NCBI GenBank assembly: GCA_965220305.1
Contig: OZ244817.1
Span: 2,170,001-2,234,000 of the forward strand
Origin: G965220305 sp965220305
GTDB lineage: Bacteria; Chloroflexota; Dehalococcoidia; Lucifugimonadales; UBA3495
Direction of reading: 5' to 3'
Length of the DNA: 64,000 nucleotides
Positions within the stretch are counted from its first letter, which is position 1; every line of letters starts with the position of its first letter. Made by a program: the position numbers and the translations under genes. Under the pieces are notes generated by a model. It saw nothing but the letters and a program-made list of their open reading frames with translations, was not told the origin of the DNA and made no database searches. Of the stretch, positions 41,985 to 50,814 are shown piece by piece.

Positions 41985-44033
41985 TCAACTCCCCGGCTCC
42001 GACGGGCCGAGTTGCGCCTCCTCCGGTTGCTCCAAAAGGGCCAGGAAGGCCTCCTCGTCCAGGACGATGGCGCCCAACCGGTTGGCCGTGTCCAGCTTGG
42101 AGCCCGGCGACGCTCCCGCCACCAGGTAGTTGGTCTTGCGGGTAACCGAAGAGGTGACGCTGCCTCCCAGGGCCTTCACCCGGCCCTCCGCCTCCCGCCG
42201 GGGCATGGCCGACAGGGTGCCGGTGATAACGAAGGTCAGTCCCTGCCAGAGCCGGTCGGCGGGGCTGGCAGCGGGCGCTTCCTGGTGCAGCTTTACCCCG
42301 GCTTCACGCAGCTTTTCGATGACCGCCAGGTTGCCCGGCACCTGAAAGTAATCATGGATGCTCTCGGCAATCTTGGGGCCGATACCAGCTATTTCGGTCA
42401 ACTCCTCCTGGCTGGCCCCGGCCAACTCCTCCACGCTGGCGTAGCGTTGGGTCAGCAGCTCCGCCACCTCGGAACCCACGTGAAGGATGCCCAGGGCAAA
42501 GAGAATGCGGGGCAGGGGGCGTTCCTTGCTGGCTTCGATGTTGTCCATTATCTTGGTGGCCAGCCGGTCGCCCATGCGTTCCAGCTCTAGGAGCCGCTCC
42601 TTGGGCAAATGATACAGGTCGGCCACGTCCCTGACCAGAGCTTGCTCGATGAGGATGCGGCACCACTGCTCCCCCAGGCCGTCGATGTCCATGGCCCCCT
42701 TGCTGACGAAGTGCTTGAGCAACTCGAAGAACTGGGCCGGGCAGGCGGTGTTGGGGCAACGGTGCATCGCCTCATCCTCCGGCTTCACCACCGCCGTGCC
42801 GCACACCGGGCAATGCTCGGGCATTCGGAACTCCCGCTCCTGGCCGGTGCGTCGGGCCACCACCGGCCCCACCACCTGGGGTATCACCTCCCCGGCCCGC
42901 TCGATGGTCACCCAGTCGCCCAGGCGGATGTCCTTGCGCCGGATGTCCTCCTCGTTGTGTAGGGAAGCCTGCTTGACCGTCGCGCCGCTGACCACCACCG
43001 GCTCCAGCTCGGCGTAGGGGTTGAGGCTGCCGGTGCGCCCCACGTTGATGCCGATATTTATCAGCCGGGTAACGACCTGCTCCGCCGGGAACTTGTAGGC
43101 GATGGCCCATCGGGGCTCCCGCCCCACGAATCCCAGGGAGTCCTGGAAGGCGAAGGGGTCAACCTTCACCACCACGCCGTCGGTCTGATAGGCCAAGTCG
43201 TGGCGTCCCTCCAGCCACACCTGATAGTAGTCTGCCACCTCGTCCAGGGTGTCGCACAAGCGGTTGTGGGGGTTGATGCGAAAGCCCAAGCCCCGCAGCC
43301 ACTCCAGGGACTTCAGGTGCTGCTCCGGGTGGGGAAAGCCCCCGGTATCGCCCAGGCTGTAGACCCACATCTGCATGTTGCGCGAGGCGGTGATGCGGGA
43401 GTCCAACTGCCGGATGCTGCCCGCGCCCGAGTTCCTGGGGTTGGCGAACAGGGGCTCGCCCCGCTCGGCGCGTTCTTCGTTGAGCTTGTGGAAGCTGTCG
43501 ATGGGCATGTACACCTCGCCGCGCACCTCCAGGTAGGGCGGCGGGTCGCCGTTGAGGGTGAGGGGAATGCTGCGGATGGTGCGCAGGTTCTGGGTCACGT
43601 CTTCGCCGGTGTAGCCGTCGCCCCGGGTGGCGCCCCGGACCAGGGAGCCGTCCTGGTACACCAGGCTGACGGCCAGGCCGTCTATCTTCAACTCGCAGGT
43701 CATACGGAAGTCGGAGCGTTCCAGCAAATTGGCGACCCGCCGGCGCCAGGCTTCCAGGCCGTCCCGGTCGAAGGCGTTGCCCAGGCTGAGCATGGGCAGG
43801 CGGTGCTGCACCTGCTCAAAGCCCTCGGCGGGGGCGGCCCCCACCCGCTGGGTGGGCGAGTCGGGAGTTACCAACTCCGGGTATTCCGACTCCAACCGGG
43901 ACAGTTCCCGGGTCAGCAAGTCGTACCCGCCGTCGCCGATTATGGGGGCGTCGAGCACGTAGTAGCGATGGTTGTGGTAGTTGATTTCCTGGCGCAGCTT
44001 GGCAACTCGTTGGATGATGCTGTCGTCAACCAT
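41985..44033 (-). CDS. ligA: NAD-dependent DNA ligase
   Basis: The 682-residue protein is a complete bacterial LigA. It has the Ia domain with HNHRYYVLDAP, CELKIDGLAVSLVY with adenylation Lys116, GATRGDGYTGEDVTQNL, an OB fold, a four-Cys zinc finger (CPVCG...CPNTAC), helix-hairpin-helix repeats and a C-terminal BRCT domain (GLTFVITGTLSAMPRREAE). It seals nicks during replication and repair. ATG 44033 is chosen over an earlier TTG. It is divergent from a hicBA pair and upstream of another. Confidence 0.97.
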   Translation of the reverse strand: MVDDSIIQRVAKLRQEINYHNHRYYVLDAPIIGDGGYDLLTRELSRLESEYPELVTPDSPTQRVGAAPAEGFEQVQHRLPMLSLGNAFDRDGLEAWRRRVANLLERSDFRMTCELKIDGLAVSLVYQDGSLVRGATRGDGYTGEDVTQNLRTIRSIPLTLNGDPPPYLEVRGEVYMPIDSFHKLNEERAERGEPLFANPRNSGAGSIRQLDSRITASRNMQMWVYSLGDTGGFPHPEQHLKSLEWLRGLGFRINPHNRLCDTLDEVADYYQVWLEGRHDLAYQTDGVVVKVDPFAFQDSLGFVGREPRWAIAYKFPAEQVVTRLINIGINVGRTGSLNPYAELEPVVVSGATVKQASLHNEEDIRRKDIRLGDWVTIERAGEVIPQVVGPVVARRTGQEREFRMPEHCPVCGTAVVKPEDEAMHRCPNTACPAQFFELLKHFVSKGAMDIDGLGEQWCRILIEQALVRDVADLYHLPKERLLELERMGDRLATKIMDNIEASKERPLPRILFALGILHVGSEVAELLTQRYASVEELAGASQEELTEIAGIGPKIAESIHDYFQVPGNLAVIEKLREAGVKLHQEAPAASPADRLWQGLTFVITGTLSAMPRREAEGRVKALGGSVTSSVTRKTNYLVAGASPGSKLDTANRLGAIVLDEEAFLALLEQPEEAQLGPSEPGS

Positions 44034-44167
44034 TCCCGCTTTGTCTCCCAATTCTGGTACTGTACCTACAGTATAATATTTGGGAAGGCCGGGGACTAAT
44101 GAGAGCCGTCGCCGGAGCGGGCCAATTTTGGCCTGCCGGAAAAAGAATCGTTGGCAAAGGGGGTGAG

Positions 44168-44380
44168 ATGGGACTGGTCCTGAACATTGAGACAGACCGA
44201 GAAGAGGATGGACGCTGGATTGCGGAAATCACGGAACTTCCAGGTGTCTTGGCCTATGGCGCCAGCGTGAAGGATGCAATGACGAAGGTCCAAGCCCTCG
44301 CTTTGAGGGTGCTGGCTGACCGCATTGAGAACGACGAGTCCGACGCGCAACTTGATACCATATCTTTTGTTGCTGCATGA
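44168..44380 (+). CDS. hicB: HicB-family antitoxin, copy 2
   Basis: The 70-residue protein has the HicB core: NIETDREEDGRWIAEITELP, GVLAYGASVKDAMTKVQ, and ALALRVLADRI. ATG 44168 has GGGGGTGAG upstream. The stop overlaps the start of the next gene (ATGA), so the two are coupled. A TATAAT box at 44072-44077 could be its -10 element. It shares only family-level similarity with the hicB at 41664. Confidence 0.88.
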   Translation: MGLVLNIETDREEDGRWIAEITELPGVLAYGASVKDAMTKVQALALRVLADRIENDESDAQLDTISFVAA

Positions 44381-44589
44381 CTCGTTGGTCTAGTAGCAGG
44401 GCTAGAAGAGTTCTGGCGGCACTTGTAAGAATAGGTTGGAGAATAAAGAGGCAGTCAGGCTCCCACCGCGTGCTTTCAAGAGAAGGTTGGCCGGACTTCG
44501 TATTCGCTTTCCACGATAATGAGGAGATTGGACCTAGGATGCTGGCCCGTATCGGCAGACGCACTGGACTCCGGCCCAAAGACCTGTGA
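44377..44589 (+). CDS. hicA: HicA-family toxin, copy 2
   Basis: The 70-residue protein has the short HicA form, with VLAALVRIGWRIKRQSGSHRVL carrying the conserved His and a C-terminal IGPRMLARIGRRTGL helix. It starts within the hicB stop codon. The pair lies on the other side of ligA from the first hicBA pair and on the opposite strand. A small lysine/arginine-rich sequence is consistent with RNA binding. Confidence 0.88.
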   Translation: MTRWSSSRARRVLAALVRIGWRIKRQSGSHRVLSREGWPDFVFAFHDNEEIGPRMLARIGRRTGLRPKDL

Positions 44590-44728
44590 TGAAATGGCAG
44601 GCAACTGATTATGGGCGGTACTGTTGGCCGACGGGGCCGCCCTTGACCCGCCCCACGGCTTTGGCTAGACTGGGCCTCGTCACCCCCCAGCAGCGTTGGA
44701 GAATAGAGACCGATTAAAGGAGCGTCCC

Positions 44729-45895
44729 GTGACCACAGCAACCCCCCAAGAAGCCCGCAGCCAAATCGTCACCCTGGTCCGCGACTTCGTCCGACGCGAC
44801 GTTGAGCCGGTGGCGGCCCACCTGGACCACGAGGACATCGTGCCCCTGGACCTCATCGACAAGATGAAGGAGTTGGGGCTGTTCGGCATCACCGTGCCCG
44901 AAGAGTATGGCGGCATGGGCCTGGACTACACCACCTTCGCCATGATCTTCGAGGAGCTGAGCAAGGGGTTCATGAGCATCAGCGGGGCCATCGGCACCCA
45001 CCACATCATGACCTACGTGCTGACCCACTACGGCACCGAGGAGCAGAAGCAGCGGTTCCTACCGGACCTGGCCTCCGGGCGCAAGCGGGGCGGCCTGGCC
45101 CTCACCGAGCCCAGCGGCGGCACCGACGTGGCGAACCTTCAGTTGACCGCCGACAAGGACGGCGAGGAATACGTCCTCAACGGCACCAAGATGTTCATCA
45201 CCAATGGCCGTTACGGCGACACCTTCTGTCTGCTGGCCCGCACCGACCGGACGATGACGCCCAGGCATCGGGGCATCAGCGCCTTCATCGTGGAGAAGGG
45301 AGGCGAGGGCTTCAAGGTGGGCCGCGACCTGGAAAAACTGGGCTACCGGGGTCTGGATACCTGCGAGCTAATCTTCGAGGACTTCCGGGTGCCGGTGGAG
45401 AACCTGGTGGGCGAAGCGGAAGGGCAGGGCTTCGGCCAGGTGATGAGCGGCCTGGAAACCGGACGCATCAACGTGGCGGCCCGGGCCGTGGGCGTGGCCC
45501 AAGCAGCCTTCGACGCTTCCATGCGTTACGTGCAGCAGCGGGAGACCTTCGGGGTGCCCATCTCCCAGCACCAGGCCATTCAACTGAAGCTGGCCGACAT
45601 GGCGACCAAGATTCAGGCATCCCGCCTCCTGACCTACGATGCCGCCGCCAAGAAGGACACGGGCCAGCGGATAGACCTGGAATCGGGGATGGCCAAGCTC
45701 TTTGCCAGCGAGACCTGCCAGGAAGTGACCATGGAGGCCATGCGGATTCACGGTGGCTACGGCTACATCAAGGAGTCGCCGGTGGAGCGTTACTACCGGG
45801 ACGCCCCCCTGATGATTATCGGCGAGGGCACCAATGAGATACTGCGCCTGGTAATCGCCCGCCAACTGCTGCGCCGCCCGGAATACCAGCTTTAG
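44729..45895 (+). CDS. Acyl-CoA dehydrogenase
   Basis: The 388-residue protein has the family signatures LTEPSGGTDVANLQ, GTKMFITNG, and a C-terminal RIHGGYGYIKESPVERYYRD. The catalytic Glu lies in GEGTNEILR. It oxidises acyl-CoA at the alpha-beta position with FAD and passes electrons to ETF. The branch looks closest to short/branched-chain enzymes. A GTG start at 44729 is supported by AAAGGAG. A longer upstream ORF lacks a site. It lies just before the restriction-modification operon but is functionally unrelated. Confidence 0.92.
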   Translation: MTTATPQEARSQIVTLVRDFVRRDVEPVAAHLDHEDIVPLDLIDKMKELGLFGITVPEEYGGMGLDYTTFAMIFEELSKGFMSISGAIGTHHIMTYVLTHYGTEEQKQRFLPDLASGRKRGGLALTEPSGGTDVANLQLTADKDGEEYVLNGTKMFITNGRYGDTFCLLARTDRTMTPRHRGISAFIVEKGGEGFKVGRDLEKLGYRGLDTCELIFEDFRVPVENLVGEAEGQGFGQVMSGLETGRINVAARAVGVAQAAFDASMRYVQQRETFGVPISQHQAIQLKLADMATKIQASRLLTYDAAAKKDTGQRIDLESGMAKLFASETCQEVTMEAMRIHGGYGYIKESPVERYYRDAPLMIIGEGTNEILRLVIARQLLRRPEYQL

Positions 45896-45992
45896 GGATG
45901 TCCCGATAATGCCTCCCACTCAGATGGCGAAGGTTAGAGCCTGCCCTGAGCTTGCCAAAGGGATGGAATGAATTCCGAGGGACGCTTTGCCG

Positions 45993-46625
45993 ATGGAGAT
46001 GGAAGACAAAATCCGGGCCATCGCTATGGACTATTCAGACCAACTTAGGCGGAGGATAGACGAGCGGACCCGAGAAATGAGAGCCGACGATACTTCGCAT
46101 TTCTTAATCTACCGAGTGCTTGGCATAACCGACGAGGAAGGCCGATTGATTGACCTGTACCAGAACAAGGGGCGGTTCTTGTACAGGTATGCCGGGGCGT
46201 TCTTGGAAAGTGCGGCAAAGCTCTGCTTCAGTGAGAGGTTCCCTGACTCTACGACTGCTCGCGTTCCCAACACGCGGGGCCAACGTCCCAGGACTTTCGA
46301 GATTGATTGCCTGATTGATTCAGACGCTGTCGAAATCAAGTGGCGAGACGCCACTACCGACGGGGACCATATTACCAAAGAGCACACAAGAATCCTGGCA
46401 ATCACTGATGCCGGTTACACTCCCATTAGAACGATGTTCTACTATCCCAACCGGTCCCAAGCCATCAGGATTCAGCAGGCTATGGAGACCCTCTACCGGG
46501 GCTTGGACGGCCAATATCACTATGGGGATGCGGCGTGGGAATACATCAGCAATCGTACTGGTGTTGACCTACTGGGAATACTGGGAAAATTGGCAGGCGA
46601 GAATGCGTCAGGAAGCGGAAACTAG
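45993..46625 (+). CDS. ApaLI-like type II restriction endonuclease
   Basis: The 210-residue protein matches the ApaLI family closely. It has GAFLESAAKLCFSERF, then RTFEIDCLIDSDAVEIKWRD, which holds the PD-(D/E)XK residues (Asp, then E-x-K), and THEHTR-like KEHTRILAITDAGYTPIRTMFYY. It ends in YHYGDAAWEYI. ApaLI itself cuts GTGCAC, and this enzyme may share that site, although specificity is unproven. Its end overlaps the methyltransferase start by 23 bp, so the two form one operon. ATG 45993 follows a GAGGGA. Window composition suggests no strong sign of recent transfer. Confidence 0.85.
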   Translation: MEMEDKIRAIAMDYSDQLRRRIDERTREMRADDTSHFLIYRVLGITDEEGRLIDLYQNKGRFLYRYAGAFLESAAKLCFSERFPDSTTARVPNTRGQRPRTFEIDCLIDSDAVEIKWRDATTDGDHITKEHTRILAITDAGYTPIRTMFYYPNRSQAIRIQQAMETLYRGLDGQYHYGDAAWEYISNRTGVDLLGILGKLAGENASGSGN

Positions 46626-47832
46626 AGTCCTGAAGGGAGATTGCTTATCCCTATTGCCGACCATTCAGTCGGAGAGTATCCATCTCGTATACCTAGACCC
46701 ACCCTTCTTTACCCAAAAAAAGCACCGACTCCTGCCCCGCGATAGGTCTCAGGAGTTTTCGTTTGATGACTTTTGGGTCTCCAATCGGGAATATACCGAA
46801 TTCCTGTACCACCGGCTTTTGGAAGTGCGTCGAGTGCTCTCCCCAAGGGGCAGTCTATTCTTCCATTGCGATAGAAATGCAGCCCATCTGGTGCGGCTGG
46901 TCCTCGATGAAGTAATGGGGCCTGATTGCTTCAAGTCAGAAATTATCTGGCATTACCGCCGATGGTCAAATTCGAGAAAGGCGCTTCTCCCCGCGCATCA
47001 AACTATTTACTTCTACGCTAAATCTCCAGAACATACCTTCAATGTGCTCTGGGAGGATTACTCCCCATCTACAAACGTAGACCAGATTTTGCAGCGTCGC
47101 GTGCGAGATGACTATGGCAAGACGGTGTACCAGCGGGACGAGGCCGGGGAAGTCGTAACCAACGGGGGAAAGCGGGGAGTCCCGCTCAGCGATGTTTGGG
47201 ACATACCGTACTTGAACCCCAAGGCAAGGGAGCGCACCGGCTATCCCACACAGAAGCCCCTGACTTTATTGGACCGAATAGTTCAGATTGCTACCCAGGA
47301 AGATGACTGGGTACTTGATCCTTTCTGTGGCAGCGGGACAACATTGGTCGCCGCAAAAATGCTGCATCGCAATGCCGTCGGCATGGATACTTCAGACGAC
47401 GCCATCGCTTTGACTCTTGCCCGCCTCAAGGAACTTCAGAAGAGTGAGTCGCATCTGTTAATCAGGGGCAGGGATGCTTATCGTAACGCAGACTCATCTG
47501 CGTTGGCATTCCTGCAAGGGTTGGACTATGTTCCAGTCCACCGCAACAAGGGCATAGACGCCATACTGAAAGAGGGCTTTGGGGGGACTCCAATCCCTAT
47601 TCGAGTGCAGAGAGAGGGAGAGACTATCGTTGAGGCCGGCAACAAACTATACCACGCCGCGAAAGGCAAAAACGTGCGTGTAATGTTTCTAGTCGCGCAA
47701 AATAGCGGTGGTTATCTAGCACTCGGCGATGACCTTCCCCCAGGGGTAGTTATAATCAGAACACCAGCTTTAGCAATCAGGGAATACCTTGCCACAATGG
47801 ACCCTGTATTGTCTGGTATCAGCCCCCAATGA
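46603..47832 (+). CDS. Site-specific DNA methyltransferase (beta class) of the RM operon
   Basis: The 409-residue protein has motif IV VYLDPPFFTQ near its N-terminus and motif I WVLDPFCGSGTT later, the circular order of beta-class amino-methyltransferases (N6-adenine or N4-cytosine). GYPTQKPLTLLDRIV is also typical. A C-terminal region of about 110 residues after the methyltransferase fold (GIDAILKEGFGGTPIPIRVQ) resembles domains attached to other type II enzymes. It should protect the sites cut by the ApaLI-like nuclease. The ATG lies inside the nuclease gene. Confidence 0.9.
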   Translation: MRQEAETRVLKGDCLSLLPTIQSESIHLVYLDPPFFTQKKHRLLPRDRSQEFSFDDFWVSNREYTEFLYHRLLEVRRVLSPRGSLFFHCDRNAAHLVRLVLDEVMGPDCFKSEIIWHYRRWSNSRKALLPAHQTIYFYAKSPEHTFNVLWEDYSPSTNVDQILQRRVRDDYGKTVYQRDEAGEVVTNGGKRGVPLSDVWDIPYLNPKARERTGYPTQKPLTLLDRIVQIATQEDDWVLDPFCGSGTTLVAAKMLHRNAVGMDTSDDAIALTLARLKELQKSESHLLIRGRDAYRNADSSALAFLQGLDYVPVHRNKGIDAILKEGFGGTPIPIRVQREGETIVEAGNKLYHAAKGKNVRVMFLVAQNSGGYLALGDDLPPGVVIIRTPALAIREYLATMDPVLSGISPQ

Positions 47833-47859
47833 CATCCACCGACCTACCCTTCAAGGCCA

Positions 47860-48618
47860 TCAACCGCTATTCTCCCTAGCCACCGGGTTGAACACCAGCC
47901 ACTTGGCAACGTACTCGCTGTTGCTGCGCCACTCGTGCTCGGCGTGGGGCGGCACCAGCGCCGCGTCCCCCTCGGCCACGAAGTATTCGACACCGTCGCA
48001 GTCCAGGATGCAAGTCCCCTCCAGGACGTAGGCCAGGTGTTCGCCGCCGTGGGCGTGGTTGGGAGCGGTGCTGCCCGGGTCCAGGCTGCGGAAGGCCATG
48101 ATATAGTTGGCGGCCCCGTCGGAGGTGCCCAGCACCTGTCGGGCCGGGCCGTCGGTCTGGTCAATCTCCTCCAGGTTGCGTATTATCACAGGCCCGCCCG
48201 CCGCAAGGTTACTTGTCTCAACTGCGGGTGGGGCCGGCGGCGGCTGGCCGCTGCCCGGCGCGGCTCCGGGGGTGCGCCCGCCGCTGGTCTGGGCGGCTGC
48301 CAGGGGGTTGACCTCAATGCGCCGCATGACGCCTTCGCCGCCATTGTTCAGGGTGTAGTGGTCCACTCCGCCGGGAATGTAGATGGCGTCGCCCTCCCGC
48401 ACCGGGTATTCAACGCCGTCGCAGACCAGCACCCCGGAGCCACGAATGATGAAGATTTCGTGCTCCCAGGCGTGCTGGTGGTGGGAGCTGGTCCTGCCCG
48501 GGTAAATCTCCGAGTAGCTCATGACGCAGGTCGGGGAGTTGTCCGCCGGTCCCATGAGCCGGGCCGCCGGTCCCTCGGGCACATAGACATTGCGGAAGTT
48601 TCTGATTACTGGTTCCAC
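47860..48618 (-). CDS. Bicupin protein, copy 1, with an in-frame hairpin insertion
   Basis: The 252-residue protein has two cupin domains. Domain 1 has HHQHAWEHEIFIIRGSG (H-x-H...E) and GGVDHYTLNN. Domain 2 has NHAHGGEHLAYVLEGT and PHAEHEWRS. Metal-binding His/Glu sets look complete in both. A Gly/Pro/Ala-rich linker separates them, and in this copy it contains an extra segment AVETSNLAAGG absent from the paralogue at 48776. The extra DNA forms a hairpin whose loop matches the 38 kb array. GTG 48618 matches the paralogue start. Dioxygenase or isomerase roles are possible. Confidence 0.82.
   Translation of the reverse strand: MEPVIRNFRNVYVPEGPAARLMGPADNSPTCVMSYSEIYPGRTSSHHQHAWEHEIFIIRGSGVLVCDGVEYPVREGDAIYIPGGVDHYTLNNGGEGVMRRIEVNPLAAAQTSGGRTPGAAPGSGQPPPAPPAVETSNLAAGGPVIIRNLEEIDQTDGPARQVLGTSDGAANYIMAFRSLDPGSTAPNHAHGGEHLAYVLEGTCILDCDGVEYFVAEGDAALVPPHAEHEWRSNSEYVAKWLVFNPVARENSG
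48191..48233. repeat. Hairpin insertion with a loop matching the 147-bp array
   Basis: CGCAAGGTTACTTGTCTCAA lies in the loop of a hairpin whose arms (GGCCCGCCCGC, GCGGGTGGGGCC) pair with one bulge. The same loop core occurs in each of the four array hairpins near 38.3-38.7 kb, with unrelated arms. Confidence 0.75.
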
Positions 48619-48707
48619 TTTCTTAACCCTTCGTCCTGGCAGAATGCCCGGGGCCCTCACGTCCAAGTATCGCCTACCATGGCGTGGCAGTTGCCGGATT
48701 CGAGTCC

Positions 48708-48733
48708 TGGATTCCCGCTTTCGCGGGAATGAC
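48708..48733. repeat. Family B palindrome
   Basis: This is a GGATTCCCGC/GCGGGAATGAC copy upstream of bicupin copy 1. Confidence 0.85.
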
Positions 48734-48775
48734 AGGACTCTCTCGGTGAGAATGCGATTGCCCGTCGCTCGGTGG

Positions 48776-49483
48776 TTACTCGTGGGCGGCGGATGCCAGG
48801 GGATTGAAGGTCACCCGCAGCATGGGCGACTGGGTCTCGTTGCGCCACTGGTGCAGGGTGTCGGGCGGCACCAGTACGGCGTCACCGGCGGACACGGTGT
48901 AGTTGACGCCGCCGCAGACCAGGGTGCCCGAGCCTTCCAGCACAAACACCACGTGCTCCCACTCGTGGGTATGGCCGCCGCTGTCCGGGTGGCTCACCGC
49001 GCCGGGGGCCATAGAGCCGTTGTAGAGCATCAGGTAGGTGGGCACGCCATCCCGGGGGCTGAGTATCTGGCTGCCGGTGTCGGCGTTCAGGTCTCGATAG
49101 TTGCGGATTACCGGGGGCGCTCCGGTGCCCTGGCCGCCCTCGTTCCTGGCGCCGCCGCTCTGGGAGGCGATGAGGGGGTTGATTTCGATGCGCCGCATGT
49201 TCCCCGGGCCGCCGTTGTTCAGGGTGTAGTGGTCCACGTTGCCCGGGATGAACATGGCGTCGCCATCGCGGACCGGGTATTCCTTGCCGTCGCAAATCAG
49301 GGTCCCGGAGCCCTCGATGATGTAGACCTCATGCTCCCACTCGTGGATGTGGTGGGCGCTGGTCTGTCCGGGCTCAATAACCGAATAGCTCATGGTGCAG
49401 GTGGGCGGGTTATCGTCCAGGGAAATGAGCCGGGACGGTTGTCCGGGTTCAAAGCTCCCAAAGTTTCTGATTACCGGTTCCAT
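48776..49483 (-). CDS. Bicupin protein, copy 2
   Basis: The 235-residue protein is a paralogue of the neighbouring bicupin, from MEPVIRNFGSFEPG to the C-terminus. Domain 1 has HHIHEWEHEVYIIEGSG, and domain 2 has HTHEWEHVVFVLEGSG with a closing DTLHQWR. Both keep the full H-x-H...E...H metal set. The linker is shorter and lacks the hairpin insertion. GGAGGTACC precedes the ATG. Two adjacent copies imply either duplication with divergent substrates or a heteromer. The substrate is unknown. Confidence 0.85.
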   Translation of the reverse strand: MEPVIRNFGSFEPGQPSRLISLDDNPPTCTMSYSVIEPGQTSAHHIHEWEHEVYIIEGSGTLICDGKEYPVRDGDAMFIPGNVDHYTLNNGGPGNMRRIEINPLIASQSGGARNEGGQGTGAPPVIRNYRDLNADTGSQILSPRDGVPTYLMLYNGSMAPGAVSHPDSGGHTHEWEHVVFVLEGSGTLVCGGVNYTVSAGDAVLVPPDTLHQWRNETQSPMLRVTFNPLASAAHE

Positions 49484-49722
49484 GACTGGTACCTCCTTAC
49501 TGGATTGCTGGGTACGGTTCCCAAGCTCTGTGTCTGAGTCACGTCGGCCTTGGGGCGCCGTTCCGGGTGCGCTGGGTTGGGCGAACTACGGTTTGGGGGA
49601 CATTGGGCCTGCGCCGGACCACGGTCCGGCAGCCCAATTATAATGTCAGGCTGGGGGGCCTTCAACCGGATGAGGGTGGAGCCAGGGTCATTCGATTTTC
49701 CTGCAAGACCCATTCTCCCCAT

Positions 49723-49750
49723 CGTCATTCCCGCGAAAGCGGGAATCCAC
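49723..49750. repeat. Family B palindrome
   Basis: CGTCATTCCCGCGAAAGCGG continuing GAATCCAC lies just downstream of the Uma2 gene stop. Confidence 0.85.
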
Positions 49751-49779
49751 GGCCTTGGGTGGCAATCTGGGGTTCGCTG

Positions 49780-50352
49780 CTAGCCCAAGACGCCCAAAAG
49801 CTGGGAGAGCTCCAGCTCCAGGTCGGGAAGGGCTGCCGGGCTGAGCCGGTCTTCCCGGCCCAGGATGACGGTCTGTCGGTATCCCTCGGGAGTGGGCTGG
49901 CGGTACACCTCGATAGTCTCCGATACCAGGTCCACCACCCAGGTCTCCACGATGCCGGCTTCGGCGTACATGGGGACTTTCACCTGCCGGTCGTAGTCCC
50001 GAGAGGAGTCGGCCACCTCCACCACCAGCAGGATGTCTTCGGGAGTTGGATGGGACTGGGTGTAGAAGTCCTCCCGGGGCCGCAGCAGGGTGAGGTCGGG
50101 TTCCGGCTCGGTGTCGTCCCACAGGTGTATGGGGTCTTGAACCCCGATGATGGCGGCATTGCCCACGACTTGACTCAAGAGGTTGTTCATGCGCTTGACA
50201 CGACCGGCGTGATTGCTTCCTATGGGGGCCATTTCCACAATCTCTCCCTTGATTAGCTCCAACCGGTCGTCCTCGTGGAGGATGCCCGCTTCGGCCATCA
50301 AGTGGTACTCCTGGACGGTGAAGCGCCGCCGCGTCACTTTCGCTGTTGTCAT
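49780..50352 (-). CDS. Uma2/DUF820-family protein (PD-(D/E)XK-like)
   Basis: The 190-residue protein fits the Uma2 family. It has RRRFTVQEYHLMAEAGIL, LELIKGEIVEMAPIGSNHAG, EPEPDLTLLRP with the conserved Asp, and DILLVVEVADSS with the E-x-A variation of the nuclease core. DYDRQVKVPMYAEAGI closes it. The family is abundant in cyanobacteria and Chloroflexota, is predicted to be a nuclease fold, and has no settled function. The longer open frame upstream runs antisense to selD and is not real. Confidence 0.85.
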   Translation of the reverse strand: MTTAKVTRRRFTVQEYHLMAEAGILHEDDRLELIKGEIVEMAPIGSNHAGRVKRMNNLLSQVVGNAAIIGVQDPIHLWDDTEPEPDLTLLRPREDFYTQSHPTPEDILLVVEVADSSRDYDRQVKVPMYAEAGIVETWVVDLVSETIEVYRQPTPEGYRQTVILGREDRLSPAALPDLELELSQLLGVLG

Positions 50353-50814
50353 CGTCAATATCCCGCCGGGTTGCATTGCCGTAATGTTAAACCGTCGGCA
50401 GGCCGCGGACAAGGTGGTTTGACCAAGGGTTCCGTCACCCCCTTCCTTCCCATAGCCTGCACTCCACGAAGGCGGGGTGGTGAGCTTGTCTCCCCCGCTC
50501 ATGGTGAGCTTGTCGAACCACGCCCTCCACCTCACCCCTGGATTCCGGCCTCCGCCGGAATGACGGGGCCTCAAAGGGAAGAGGACTGGCCCCACCCCTG
50601 GATTTCCGCCTTCGCGAGAATGACAGGTCCCGCGCTGCCCAATATGCGATTGCCCCGACTTGAAGAGCGGCCCGGTGGTCACTCTAACCCCATCTGTAGT
50701 AACATGGGACATCGCCCAGCCGATGCACGGGAGCATAAGAGGCCGCCGCTCCCCCACGGGAGGATTCGGCCCGGGGCGTCCACATTCTGCCCCACGTTCT
50801 ATAGGAGGAGCCTG
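50353..50814. other. Intergenic stretch with families B and C
   Basis: It contains two family C copies in tandem (50450-50525, including CCGCTCATGGTGAGCTTGTC) and two family B variants (CCGGC at 50539-50567 and a TTTCCGCC type near 50595-50625). The last 120 bp leads into selD with a strong AGGAGGAG site. No gene is visible. Confidence 0.7.
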
